DNA from: Streptomyces luteogriseus | GTDB taxonomy: Bacteria; Actinomycetota; Actinomycetes; Streptomycetales; Streptomycetaceae | Length of the DNA stretch: 64,000 nucleotides | Assembly (NCBI RefSeq): GCF_014205055.1 | Contig: NZ_JACHMS010000001.1 | Location: forward strand, 3,410,001 to 3,474,000 | Direction: 5' to 3' | In this document: piece after piece, positions 39,536 to 47,745 of the stretch | How positions within the stretch are numbered: the first letter of the stretch is position 1 | How the letters are laid out: each line of letters starts with the position of its first letter | The notes under the pieces: generated by a model | What the model saw: only the letters and a program-made list of their open reading frames with translations | Told to the model about the DNA's origin: nothing | Database searches by the model: none | Translations under genes and position numbers: made by a program

Positions 39536-40714
39536 TTACTTCGCAGCCGCGAGCTCGGCGGCCTTGTCGGCCGCTCCGTCCATGGTGTCCACGCGCTGAA
39601 CCAGCGGGTGGTTGGCGTCGGAGAGGATCTTGCGCCCGAGCTCCGCGTTGTTGCCGTCCAGGCGGACGACCAGGGGCTTGGTGACTTCCTCGCCCTTGTC
39701 CTTGAGCAGCTGCAGCGCCTGGACGATGCCGTTGGCGACCTCGTCGCAGGCGGTGATGCCGCCGAAGACGTTGACGAAGACGGACTTGACGTCCGGGTCG
39801 CCGAGGATGATCTCCAGGCCGTTCGCCATGACGGCGGCGGAGGCGCCGCCACCGATGTCGAGGAAGTTGGCCGGCTTCACGCCGCCGTGCGCCTCACCGG
39901 CGTACGCGACGACGTCCAGGGTGCTCATGACGAGACCCGCGCCGTTGCCGATGATGCCGACCTCACCGTCGAGCTTGACGTAGTTGAGGTTCTTCTCCTT
40001 GGCGGCGGCCTCGAGCGGGTTCGCCGCGTCCTTGTCCTGGAGGGCCTCGTGCTCCGGCTGACGGAACTCGGCGTTCTCGTCCAGGGAGACCTTGCCGTCC
40101 AGGGCGATGACCTCGCCGGAGGCGACCTTGGCCAGCGGGTTGACCTCGACCAGGAGGGCGTCCTCCTCGATGAAGGTCTTCCAGAGGGTGACCAGGACGT
40201 TCTCGACCTTGTCGGCGACCTCGGCCGGGAAGTTCGCGGCCTCGACGATCTGGCGGGCGACCTCGGGGGTCACGCCCACGTTGGCGTCGATCGGCGTCTT
40301 GGCGACGGCCTCGGGGCGGGTCTCCGCCACCTCCTCGATCTCCATGCCGCCCTCGACGGAGGCGATGGAGAGGAAGGTGCGGTTGGCACGGTCCAGGAGG
40401 AAGGAGACGTAGTACTCCTCCACGATCTCCGGGGCCGTCTCGGCGATCATCACCTTGTGGACCGTGTGGCCCTTGATGTCCATGCCGAGGATGTTGGTCG
40501 CGTGCTCGACCGCCTCGTCGGCGGTCGCGGCCAGCTTCACGCCGCCGGCCTTGCCGCGGCCACCGACCTTCACCTGGGCCTTGACGACGGACTTGCCACC
40601 GAGGCGCTCGGTGGCTGCGCGGGCCGCCTCAGGCGTGTCGATGACTTCACCGGCCAGCACCGGTACATCGTGCTTGGCGAAGAGGTCCCTCGCCTGGTAC
40701 TCGAACAGGTCCAC
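39536..40714 (-). CDS. sucC: succinyl-CoA synthetase beta subunit
   Basis: 392 residues with an ATP-grasp fold: [22 protein letters not shown] at the start, [20 protein letters not shown] for nucleotide, [20 protein letters not shown] for metal and NFLDIGGGA in the ligase domain. First gene of the sucCD operon. GGAAGCG precedes the start. Confidence 0.96.
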   Translation of the reverse strand: MDLFEYQARDLFAKHDVPVLAGEVIDTPEAARAATERLGGKSVVKAQVKVGGRGKAGGVKLAATADEAVEHATNILGMDIKGHTVHKVMIAETAPEIVEEYYVSFLLDRANRTFLSIASVEGGMEIEEVAETRPEAVAKTPIDANVGVTPEVARQIVEAANFPAEVADKVENVLVTLWKTFIEEDALLVEVNPLAKVASGEVIALDGKVSLDENAEFRQPEHEALQDKDAANPLEAAAKEKNLNYVKLDGEVGIIGNGAGLVMSTLDVVAYAGEAHGGVKPANFLDIGGGASAAVMANGLEIILGDPDVKSVFVNVFGGITACDEVANGIVQALQLLKDKGEEVTKPLVVRLDGNNAELGRKILSDANHPLVQRVDTMDGAADKAAELAAAK

Positions 40715-41236
40715 GCGCTTCCGTCCCTATCAGTGATCTCGCGGTTCGTTGTCTGCGTGGGCGTGCCGCGAGGGCAACGTGACGTCCGCTGTCAGTCACA
40801 AGGGAGGCGCACACGGTGTCCGAGCGCGCGGCATGTCCGTCTCGCAGGTTATCGCTGCTTCCGGGGGGCCCCTAAATCGAGGGTCACACCTGAGCGGTGA
40901 TACCTGTCACATGATGCCGCGCTCTCTGGCACGGCGTGCCGGGTGTGAGGTCCGGACGGGGGTGGGTGAGGGGCCTCACCGGGCTGGGGTTGACCCGGTG
41001 AGGCCCGCGGGACACCCCCGGAGCAGTGCGAAGGCCCTGTTCAGGGCCCGGCTCCGGGGATCGGTCGGGCGGGCCCCACCCCAATGGGGAGCACCCGACC
41101 CCTCCACGAGGTTTCGGCCTCGGACCACCGACGGCTTTCGGCCGTCCGGGCGTGACACCTCGTGAAGAGCTGGGGGATCTCAACGCCGCAAGGGGCGGCG
41201 GGCCGACGGCGGGGAGGCCTCGGCGGTCTCCCCGTG
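40715..41236 (-). other. 522-bp gap: sucCD promoter region and terminators
   Basis: The left 200 bp must contain the sucC promoter; a pair of similar elements, ACACCTGAGC and ATACCTGTCACA (40888-40914), may be an operator. The right half holds several stems: a strong terminator (40971-41006), GGCCCTG-TT-CAGGGCC (41033-41048) and GACGGC-TTTCG-GCCGTC (41130-41146). Open frames here lack codon bias and are not called. Confidence 0.6.
40971..41006 (-). terminator. strong hairpin terminator
   Basis: Perfect 13-bp stem GGGCCTCACCGGG / CCCGGTGAGGCCC with a 10-nt loop, downstream of the leftward hypothetical gene and upstream of sucC. Confidence 0.85.
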
Positions 41237-42442
41237 CTAGCCGGGGAAGAGGGGGATGCCCCGGTGTCCGCCCCGGGTACCGGCCCGGTCGGTACGGGTC
41301 ACGAGCCCGGCTACGAGCGCGAGCGGGGCCCGGAGGCCCGGCGGGACGGCGTGGGCGTCGCCGTGCCGTGACGAGCCGCTGTCGGCCAGGGACCGGTTGC
41401 CGAGCGCGCCGCCGGGACGACCGCCGGGCGGACGGTCGGACGCGGTGGGTCCGGCGTGGGTGGACGGCCCGGGGTGGCCGGGGTGAGCGAGGTGGGCGGA
41501 GTGGCCGGGGTGGCCGGTGGCGTGTGTGTGTCTGACGTGGTGCGTGTGAATGCCGGGGACGACCATCGGGCCCGCGGGTGCCGCGTGGCGGTCGTTGGCG
41601 CGGGGCTCGTTGTCGTGGGCCGCGGTGTCCGGCGTTCCGGCCTGCCGCCGGGGTCCGGTCGCGTCCGCCACCGGCGTCGTCGCCCCGCCCGGCCGCGGGT
41701 CAGTCGTGACGGGCACGGGGAGGGGGACGGGGAGAGTGGGGAGGGCAGACGTTCCCGGGAGTGCGGTGTCGCTGCCCGGGGGTGCAGGCAGGACAGGAAG
41801 ACCCGGCAGGCTCGGCAGCGGGAGTGAGTCGTGCGGCCCCGGCGAGGCGGGCAGGGCGGGTGGATCCGGGAGCCCTGGCACAGAGGGCGCTGTCGGCAGG
41901 TCGGCTGGAACCCGGAGGTTCGGAAGAGCGGAGAAGGCCGGAAGAGCCGGTAGGTCGGGCAGCACGGGGCGCGATGGGGGCTTGGGCAGGGCCGGGTGCG
42001 ACGGCTTCTTCGACTTCCTCGACGGCTCCTGCCGCCCCGCGTGCAACGGCTGCTCGGACGACTGCGACCGCGAGGACGACGACAGCGAGGGCGAGGGCGA
42101 CGGCGAGGACGACGACAGCGAAGGCGAAGACGACCGCGAGGACGACGACAGCGAAGCCGAGGGCGACGACTGCGACGGTGACAGCGGTTTCACCCGGGCC
42201 TCCGCCACCCCCTCGCTCGCGGTCTTCCCCACGTCGCCGGCAGCCCGTCCGAGCCGGTCCCCCGCGCCCCCCGGGGCGTGAACACCGCTGACGACCTGCC
42301 CGGCCCGGCCCTCCGACAGCGCCCCCACGCCGCTCTCCGCGTAGGCCCGCTCCCCGCACAGCAGCCCGAATCCCAGCAACCCGCCCACCAGCAGCACCAC
42401 TTGGAGCGCACGCCGCCCGGCCGCTGTGCGCAGCGCGCGCAA
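41237..42442 (-). CDS. exported Ser/Pro/His-rich low-complexity protein
   Basis: 401 residues if TTG 42442 (GAGG five bases upstream) is used; a GTG at 42532 would extend it by 30 residues before the signal. The start gives a good signal peptide (LRALRTAAGRRALQVVLLVGGLLGFGLLCGERAYA in parts). The mature chain has a serine-rich block (runs of SSPSLSSSSPSPSPS), a block of repeated LP.LPALP motifs, a His-rich part (HTHHVRHTHATGHPGHSAHLAHPGHPG) and a C-terminal hydrophobic stretch (APLALVAGLV). No fold is recognised. A wall-spanning or metal-binding (His-rich) surface protein is possible. Confidence 0.65.
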   Translation of the reverse strand: MRALRTAAGRRALQVVLLVGGLLGFGLLCGERAYAESGVGALSEGRAGQVVSGVHAPGGAGDRLGRAAGDVGKTASEGVAEARVKPLSPSQSSPSASLSSSSRSSSPSLSSSSPSPSPSLSSSSRSQSSEQPLHAGRQEPSRKSKKPSHPALPKPPSRPVLPDLPALPAFSALPNLRVPADLPTAPSVPGLPDPPALPASPGPHDSLPLPSLPGLPVLPAPPGSDTALPGTSALPTLPVPLPVPVTTDPRPGGATTPVADATGPRRQAGTPDTAAHDNEPRANDRHAAPAGPMVVPGIHTHHVRHTHATGHPGHSAHLAHPGHPGPSTHAGPTASDRPPGGRPGGALGNRSLADSGSSRHGDAHAVPPGLRAPLALVAGLVTRTDRAGTRGGHRGIPLFPG

Positions 42443-42677
42443 CGCGGCCTCGGGCGGGGCTGCTGACCAGGTCAAGAGGGGGAGCTTCCTCCCGTGCGAC
42501 GGAAGCGGCACTGCCCGGCCGGCAGCGCGCACGGCCGAGCAGGCGCCGATCCTCGCACGGGAGTGCGGAGGTTGCGCAAGCCCTTGCTTACCGATGGCCC
42601 GTCATGTCCGTTTTGCTGCTCCAGGTCGGACGGCGGTGCGTCGGCACGCCGTCATCCACCCCTCCCACCGGGTCCCT

Positions 42678-43844
42678 TCACGCCGCATCCGGCATCGGCA
42701 ACGGCCGCTTCTCGATCGCCGCCGCCATCACCTCCGGGAACAGATCGGGCGTGCAGGCGAACGCCGGTGCCCCCAGCGCCGCGAGGGCCGCCGCGTGCTC
42801 CCGGTCGTACGCCGGTGCCCCCTCGTCCGAGAGCGCCAGCAGCGTCACGAACTGCACGCCCGACGCCTTCATCGCGGAGACCCGCTTGAGCATCTCGTTG
42901 CGAATGCCGCCTTCGTAGAGGTCGCTGATCAGCACGACCACCGTTTCCGCGGGCCGGGTGATCTGCGACTGGCAGTAGGCGAGCGCCCGGTTGATGTCCG
43001 TGCCACCGCCGAGCTGCGTCCCGAACAGCACGTCGACCGGGTCGTCCAGCTGGTCCGTGAGGTCCACGACCGCCGTGTCGAAGACGACGAGTCGCGTGGA
43101 GATCGTCCGCATCGAGGCGAGCACCGCCCCGAACACCGAGGCGTACACCACCGATGCCGCCATGGATCCCGACTGGTCGATACAGAGGATGACCTCCTTC
43201 TTCGTGGACCGGTTCGCCCGCCCGTATCCGATGAGCCGCTCCGGCACGATCGTCCGGTACTCGGGCAGGTAGTGCTTGAGGTTGGCCGCGATGGTGCGGT
43301 TCCAGTCGATGTCGTGGTGGCGGGGCCGGTTGACGCGGGCGCTGCGGTCGAGCGCGCCGGTGAGGGTGGCCCGGGTGCGGGTGGCGAGCCGCTTCTCCAG
43401 GTCCTCGACGACCTTGCGCACGACGGTCCGGGCCGTCTCCTTCGTCGTCTCCGGCATCGCCTTGTTGAGCGACAGCAGCGTGCCGACGAGGTGCACGTCC
43501 GCCTCGACCGCCTCCAGCATCTCCGGCTCCAGCAGCAGCGTGGCGAGACCGAGCCGGTCGATGGCGTCGCGCTGCATGACCTGCACGACGGAGGAGGGGA
43601 AGTACGTGCGGATGTCCCCGAGCCAGCGCGCCACCGACGGCGCCGACGCCCCGAGCCCCGCCGAACGGTCCCGACCCCCCTGTGACCTGCCGTCCTTTCT
43701 GCCGTAGAGCGCGGTCAGTGCCCCGTCCATCGCCGCGTCCTGCCCCGACAGCGCACAGCCGGTGCCGTCCGCGGAGTCTCCTCCGAGCACGAGCCGCCAG
43801 CGCCGCAGCCGCTCCTGTGCCGGGTCCGTCGCCTCGGCCGTCAT
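42678..43844 (-). CDS. VWA-domain protein of the MoxR/DUF5682 operon
   Basis: 388 residues from ATG 43844 behind GGGAGGAC. The N-terminal half is helical (WLGDIRTYFPSSVVQVMQRDAIDRL). The C-terminal half is a von Willebrand A domain with the complete metal site: DQSGSM (DxSxS), the threonine in GGGTDINRAL and an aspartate in LISDLYEGG. VWA proteins encoded with MoxR ATPases act as substrate adaptors or metal-dependent partners. Last gene of a four-gene operon; its start overlaps the 48-residue ORF by 4 bp (ATGA). Confidence 0.88.
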   Translation of the reverse strand: MTAEATDPAQERLRRWRLVLGGDSADGTGCALSGQDAAMDGALTALYGRKDGRSQGGRDRSAGLGASAPSVARWLGDIRTYFPSSVVQVMQRDAIDRLGLATLLLEPEMLEAVEADVHLVGTLLSLNKAMPETTKETARTVVRKVVEDLEKRLATRTRATLTGALDRSARVNRPRHHDIDWNRTIAANLKHYLPEYRTIVPERLIGYGRANRSTKKEVILCIDQSGSMAASVVYASVFGAVLASMRTISTRLVVFDTAVVDLTDQLDDPVDVLFGTQLGGGTDINRALAYCQSQITRPAETVVVLISDLYEGGIRNEMLKRVSAMKASGVQFVTLLALSDEGAPAYDREHAAALAALGAPAFACTPDLFPEVMAAAIEKRPLPMPDAA

Positions 43845-43987
43845 CCCCGTCCTCCCTTGCGAGGCCGTTCCCACAGCGGGATCACCGGCACGGTCGTAGC
43901 GGGCCGTACGCCCGCCCGGAGTCCGCCCGCCGGGGTGTTCCCCGCCGCCGGTGCCTTCGTCCGCTCCTTCAGTGCCACGGTCGTCAT
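43841..43987 (-). CDS. 48-residue ORF between DUF5682 and VWA genes
   Basis: Begins at ATG 43987 and ends at TGA 43841. The start overlaps the DUF5682 stop (ATGA) and the stop overlaps the VWA start (ATGA), so the ORF exactly fills the gap and the whole operon is read with 4-bp overlaps. The peptide starts MTTVALKERTKAPAAGNTPA, has a central Gly/Ala/Arg part and ends VPVIPLWERPRKGGRG. It has no membrane helix or cysteine. The context makes it a real small protein, perhaps an adaptor, peptide substrate or coupling ORF. Confidence 0.7.
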   Translation of the reverse strand: MTTVALKERTKAPAAGNTPAGGLRAGVRPATTVPVIPLWERPRKGGRG

Positions 43988-46473
43988 CCCGTCACCCCCG
44001 CAAGGTCGTTGTCGGTGTTCTCGCGCACGTCGTCCAGCCCGAGCAGCAGCCGTACGACCGGCAGCACGGCGTCCGCGCGCATCAGGTCGAGGTCGGCCGC
44101 GAAGCCGGGTGTCCCCCCGCCGGCGGCTGTCGCGCCGCCCCCGGCTCCCGGTCCGCGCCGGACCAGTTCACCGAGGGTCCGGCGCACCCCGGGCTCGTAC
44201 GCCGAGAACGTCCGCCGCAGCAGGGGCAGTACGTCTGTGAAGGCCTCGGCGGGAACCCCGGTCAGCCACGCGTCGACCAGCCCGAGCAGCCGCTCGTCGT
44301 GCACCAGGAGCAGTCCGCCCCCGGAGCCCCCTCCGATGAAGCCCTCGATCCACGCGGCCGCGTCCGCCGGCGGTGTGCCCGGTGACAGGACGAGTCCCAT
44401 CAGCAGGGCCGCCTCGTCGTGGGTCAGCTCCCCGTCGTCGAGCAGCAGCCGCACGGCCCGCCCCCGGATGACTCCGGGCACGGTGTCCCGCCCGGAGAGC
44501 ACCCGCAGCACCGACCGCCAGCGTCCTCTCAGCCGGCCGTGTCCCGCCGCGGGCGCGTCGCCCAGGAGGCCCACGGCCTGGTGCACCGCGTCCACATGGC
44601 GTCGCATCTCCTCGGCGGCGTCCGCGTCGAGGGCGGCGCAGGACGGGGGCAGGCCGACGAAGACCCGCTCGGCCAGCCCCGCGGCGACCTCGGCCAGGGC
44701 ACCGGTGTCCGTGCCGCGCACGTCGCCGTAGCGCAGGGAGCGGACCAGGGCCGGGAGCGCCTGGGCGAGATGGCCGACGTCCGTGTCGAGGGCCGCCCGG
44801 TCGGCGAGGATCCTCATCACCGTCGGCAGTGCGCCGGGCAGTTCGGCCAGGAGGCAGTGCTCGGCGAGCGCGGTGACGTCGGCGAGGCCCTGCGCGGTGA
44901 CGGCGTCCGTCTCGGCCTTGGCGGTCGCGGCGGACAGGACGGTCGTGCCCCACACCCCCGCCTCGGCGATCCGAACGGACAGCTCGGGCTCCCAGCGCAG
45001 CCGCCACGTCTCCCGGAACGTGCCCGTGCTGCCCCGCGAGGCGGCCGGTTCGCCCCACGCGATGCCGAGCAGCCGCAGCCGGTGCAGCAGTCTGCTGCGG
45101 GCGGCGTCGTTCTCCTTGCGCAGGTCGAGCTCCAACTCCCGCTCCAACGCCTCCGGTTTCAGCCGCAGCCGGCGTTGCAGCCGGGCGAGATCCCGCTGCA
45201 ACGGCACCGCCGGCGCGGACGGCGGCACCTCCCCCAGCACGTCCCCCACGACCAGCCGGTCCCGCACCAGCTCCAGCGGCACGTCCGAGCCCTCGCACAT
45301 CACCGCGCGCACCGCGTCGGTCGTCTCGCTCAGACCGGGCAGCGGACGGCCGCGCATCGCGGCAAGCGTCTCGGCCAGCCGCACCGCCTCGATGACGTGG
45401 GCGGAGGAGACGATCCGGTCCTCGGCGCGGAGCATTCCCGCCACCTTGGTCAGCCACCGCTCCACCGGCCGGTCGGGGGCGCTGAACAGATGCCCGTACC
45501 AGCCGGGCGAGTCGATACCGGCCCCGTACCCGCTGCTCCGGGACAGCCGCCGGTGGGTCCACGGCACCCAGGTCAGATCCGTCTTCACCTTGGGCAGCCC
45601 CTTGAGCAGCGCCTTGTCTGCGGCGACGGTGGCCTTCCGCCGCAGTGCGGGCACGTGCCAGGCCCCGCAGACGACGACCACCGCGTCGTCGAACTCCCGC
45701 TGCGCGGCCCGGACCTGGAGCCGCATGTACGCCTCCCGCACCAGGTCCCGGTCGTGCCCCCCGCTGCCGTAGGTCTCCCGGAGTGCGCCCATGGCCTCCT
45801 CCAGCGCGGTGAACGGCGCCAGCGCGTCGCCCTCCCCCGCACCCCGGTGCTCCACGACGTCCTCCCACCACCGCTCCGGGTCGTCGTAGCCGGCAGTCTC
45901 GGCGAGCACGCGGAGCGGATCGATCCGCAAGGCCGCGGGGCCGGGGCCGGTGTCTCCTTCCTCCGTCACCGTCTCGGCGTCCAGCGGGCGTTCGCCCTCC
46001 GGCGCCTCCGCGTCCTCCTGGCTCCCCCAGGCCAGCGTGTGCGTGGCCGGCAGGTCGATGAAGCGGGCCGGGACGTCGTGGTCCAGGGCCCAGCGAAGGG
46101 CGACCCATTCCGGGGAGAACCCGGCCATTGGCCAGAACGCCGAGCGGCCGGGCTCGTCCACGGCGTGGGCGAGCAGGGCGACCGGTGGCCGCATCTCCTC
46201 GTCGGCGGCGAGCGGGATCAGGGCGTCGGCCTCGGGTGGCCCTTCGATCAGCACGACCCGCGGCCGGACCTCCTCCAGCGCCGCCCGCACCGCCCGCGCC
46301 GATCCGGGTCCGTGATGCCGCACCCCGAGCAGCACCGGTCCCGCCCCGGCCCGCCGGCCCACGGCGCTTTCCACACCGGTCACTTCGTCCCCCTCCCGTC
46401 CCGCACGTCCCGCCCCGAACCCGCCGCCGACCGCCGCCCCACCGCCCGGGGCCCCCGGCCCCGCGTCCTTCAC
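43984..46473 (-). CDS. DUF5682-family protein (EreA/ChaN-like fold suspected)
   Basis: 829 residues from GTG 46473, overlapping the MoxR stop by 4 bp. The N-terminal third carries spaced motifs GVRHHGPGSARAV, LIEGPPEAD and VVCGAWHVPAL, a pattern of His/Glu residues like that in the EreA/ChaN/TraB group of metal-dependent hydrolases or haem binders. The remaining ~500 residues are helical without recognised motifs, ending in a Gly-rich loop and RADAVLPVVRLLLGLDD. The family is known to me only as a domain of unknown function that travels with MoxR, VWA and SWIM genes. The hydrolase idea is inference from motif spacing. Confidence 0.8.
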   Translation of the reverse strand: MKDAGPGAPGGGAAVGGGFGAGRAGREGDEVTGVESAVGRRAGAGPVLLGVRHHGPGSARAVRAALEEVRPRVVLIEGPPEADALIPLAADEEMRPPVALLAHAVDEPGRSAFWPMAGFSPEWVALRWALDHDVPARFIDLPATHTLAWGSQEDAEAPEGERPLDAETVTEEGDTGPGPAALRIDPLRVLAETAGYDDPERWWEDVVEHRGAGEGDALAPFTALEEAMGALRETYGSGGHDRDLVREAYMRLQVRAAQREFDDAVVVVCGAWHVPALRRKATVAADKALLKGLPKVKTDLTWVPWTHRRLSRSSGYGAGIDSPGWYGHLFSAPDRPVERWLTKVAGMLRAEDRIVSSAHVIEAVRLAETLAAMRGRPLPGLSETTDAVRAVMCEGSDVPLELVRDRLVVGDVLGEVPPSAPAVPLQRDLARLQRRLRLKPEALERELELDLRKENDAARSRLLHRLRLLGIAWGEPAASRGSTGTFRETWRLRWEPELSVRIAEAGVWGTTVLSAATAKAETDAVTAQGLADVTALAEHCLLAELPGALPTVMRILADRAALDTDVGHLAQALPALVRSLRYGDVRGTDTGALAEVAAGLAERVFVGLPPSCAALDADAAEEMRRHVDAVHQAVGLLGDAPAAGHGRLRGRWRSVLRVLSGRDTVPGVIRGRAVRLLLDDGELTHDEAALLMGLVLSPGTPPADAAAWIEGFIGGGSGGGLLLVHDERLLGLVDAWLTGVPAEAFTDVLPLLRRTFSAYEPGVRRTLGELVRRGPGAGGGATAAGGGTPGFAADLDLMRADAVLPVVRLLLGLDDVRENTDNDLAGVTG

Positions 46474-47600
46474 ACGCTCACCTCGCGGCAGGCCCGGTAG
46501 AAGTCCTTCCAGCCGTCCCGCTCACGGACCACCGTCTCCAGGTACTCCTGCCAGACGACCCGGTCCGCCGCCGGGTCGCGGACCACCGCGCCGAGGATGC
46601 CCGCGGCGACATCGCCCGGCCGCAGCACGCCGTCGCCGAAGTGGGCCGCCAGGGCGAGCCCGTTGGTGACGACGGAGATCGCCTCGGCCGTGGACAGCGT
46701 GCCGCTGGGCGACTTCAGCTTCGTCCGGCCGTCGGCCGTGACCCCGTCGCGCAGCTCGCGGAAGACCGTGACCACCCGGCGGATCTCGACCAGCCCGTCG
46801 GGCGCGGCCGGCAGGTCGAGGGAACGGCCGATCTGGTCGACGCGCCGCGAGACGATGTCGACCTCCGCCTCGGGGCTCTCCGGCAGCGGCAGCACCACCG
46901 TGTTGAAGCGGCGGCGCAGGGCGCTGGACAGGTCGTTGACCCCGCGGTCGCGGTCGTTGGCGGTGGCGATCAGGTTGAAGCCGCGGACCGCCTGCACCTC
47001 CTGGCCGAGCTCCGGTATCGGCAGGGTCTTCTCCGACAGGATCGTGATGAGCGTGTCCTGCACGTCGGCCGGGATCCGGGTCAGCTCCTCGACGCGGGCC
47101 GTCATGCCCTCCGCCATGGCCCGCATGACCGGGCTGGGCACGAGGGCGTCGCGGCTCGGGCCGTGGGCGAGCAACTGCGCGTAGTTCCAGCCGTAGCGGA
47201 TGGCCTCTTCCGGGGTGCCGGCGGTGCCCTGCACCAGCAGCGTGGAGTCGCCGCTGACGGCCGCGGCCAGGTGTTCGGACACCCAGGTCTTCGCCGTGCC
47301 CGGCACGCCGAGCAGCAGCAGGGCCCGGTCGGTGGCGAGCGTGGTGACGGCGACCTCGACGATGCGGCGCGGGCCGACGTACTTCGGACTGATCACCGTG
47401 CCGTCCGGCAGCGTGCCGCCCAGCAGGTAGGTCGCGACCGCCCACGGCGACAGCTTCCAGCGGGCCGGGCGCGGCCGGTCGTCCTGGGCGGCCAGCGCGG
47501 CGAGTTCCCGCGCGAAGGCGTCCTCGGCGTGCGGTCGCAACGCCTGGGCGGCTTCCGTCTCCCCCGCTTCGACGGACGTCGGCTCCACGGACACAGTCAT
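46470..47600 (-). CDS. MoxR-type AAA+ ATPase
   Basis: 376 residues from ATG 47600, preceded by GAGGGGGAC. Walker A LLGVPGTAKTWVSE, pore/sensor segments YGWNYAQLLAHGP and VQDTLITILSEKTLPIPELG, sensor 1 FNLIATANDRDRGVNDLSSALRRRFN with the arginine finger. MoxR ATPases remodel protein complexes, usually with a VWA partner, here encoded two genes downstream. First gene of the leftward operon; the promoter carries a DNA-damage-type motif shared with the divergent SWIM gene. Confidence 0.92.
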   Translation of the reverse strand: MTVSVEPTSVEAGETEAAQALRPHAEDAFARELAALAAQDDRPRPARWKLSPWAVATYLLGGTLPDGTVISPKYVGPRRIVEVAVTTLATDRALLLLGVPGTAKTWVSEHLAAAVSGDSTLLVQGTAGTPEEAIRYGWNYAQLLAHGPSRDALVPSPVMRAMAEGMTARVEELTRIPADVQDTLITILSEKTLPIPELGQEVQAVRGFNLIATANDRDRGVNDLSSALRRRFNTVVLPLPESPEAEVDIVSRRVDQIGRSLDLPAAPDGLVEIRRVVTVFRELRDGVTADGRTKLKSPSGTLSTAEAISVVTNGLALAAHFGDGVLRPGDVAAGILGAVVRDPAADRVVWQEYLETVVRERDGWKDFYRACREVSV

Positions 47601-47643
47601 GGCAAAGTCCCCCTCCAGCTCGGCCGGTTCGGATCTGGCACCA

Positions 47644-47666
47644 ACGTTGCACCACACCACTGACAA
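47644..47666 (-). promoter_or_regulatory. PafBC-type (RecA-independent DNA damage) promoter of the MoxR operon
   Basis: On the minus strand: TTGTCAGTG (47666-47658), 8 nt, CAACGT (47649-47644). The known consensus is tTGTCRgtg, 8 nt, TAnnnT. The upstream element is perfect and the -10 has one deviation (C for T). The ATG follows 43 nt later with a ribosome site. Confidence 0.65.
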
Positions 47667-47715
47667 TCCATTCCGACCTGCGAAAACGCGCTGCCGAGAC
47701 CACTCGCGGACTCGA

Positions 47716-47738
47716 TTGTCAGTGGTGGGATCTACCTT
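47716..47738 (+). promoter_or_regulatory. PafBC-type (RecA-independent DNA damage) promoter of the SWIM gene
   Basis: TTGTCAGTG (47716-47724), 8 nt, TACCTT (47733-47738): an exact match to the RecA-independent damage promoter motif. The -10 ends 7 nt before the ATG at 47746, so the transcript should be leaderless. With the mirrored element it makes a 14-bp inverted repeat (47655-47668 and 47714-47727). Confidence 0.8.
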
Positions 47739-47745
47739 CGATGGC

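Noticed and set aside
47655..47727. The 14-bp inverted repeat as ends of a transposable element
   Set aside because: Only 45 bp lie between the arms, there is no target duplication, and both arms are explained as mirrored promoter elements.
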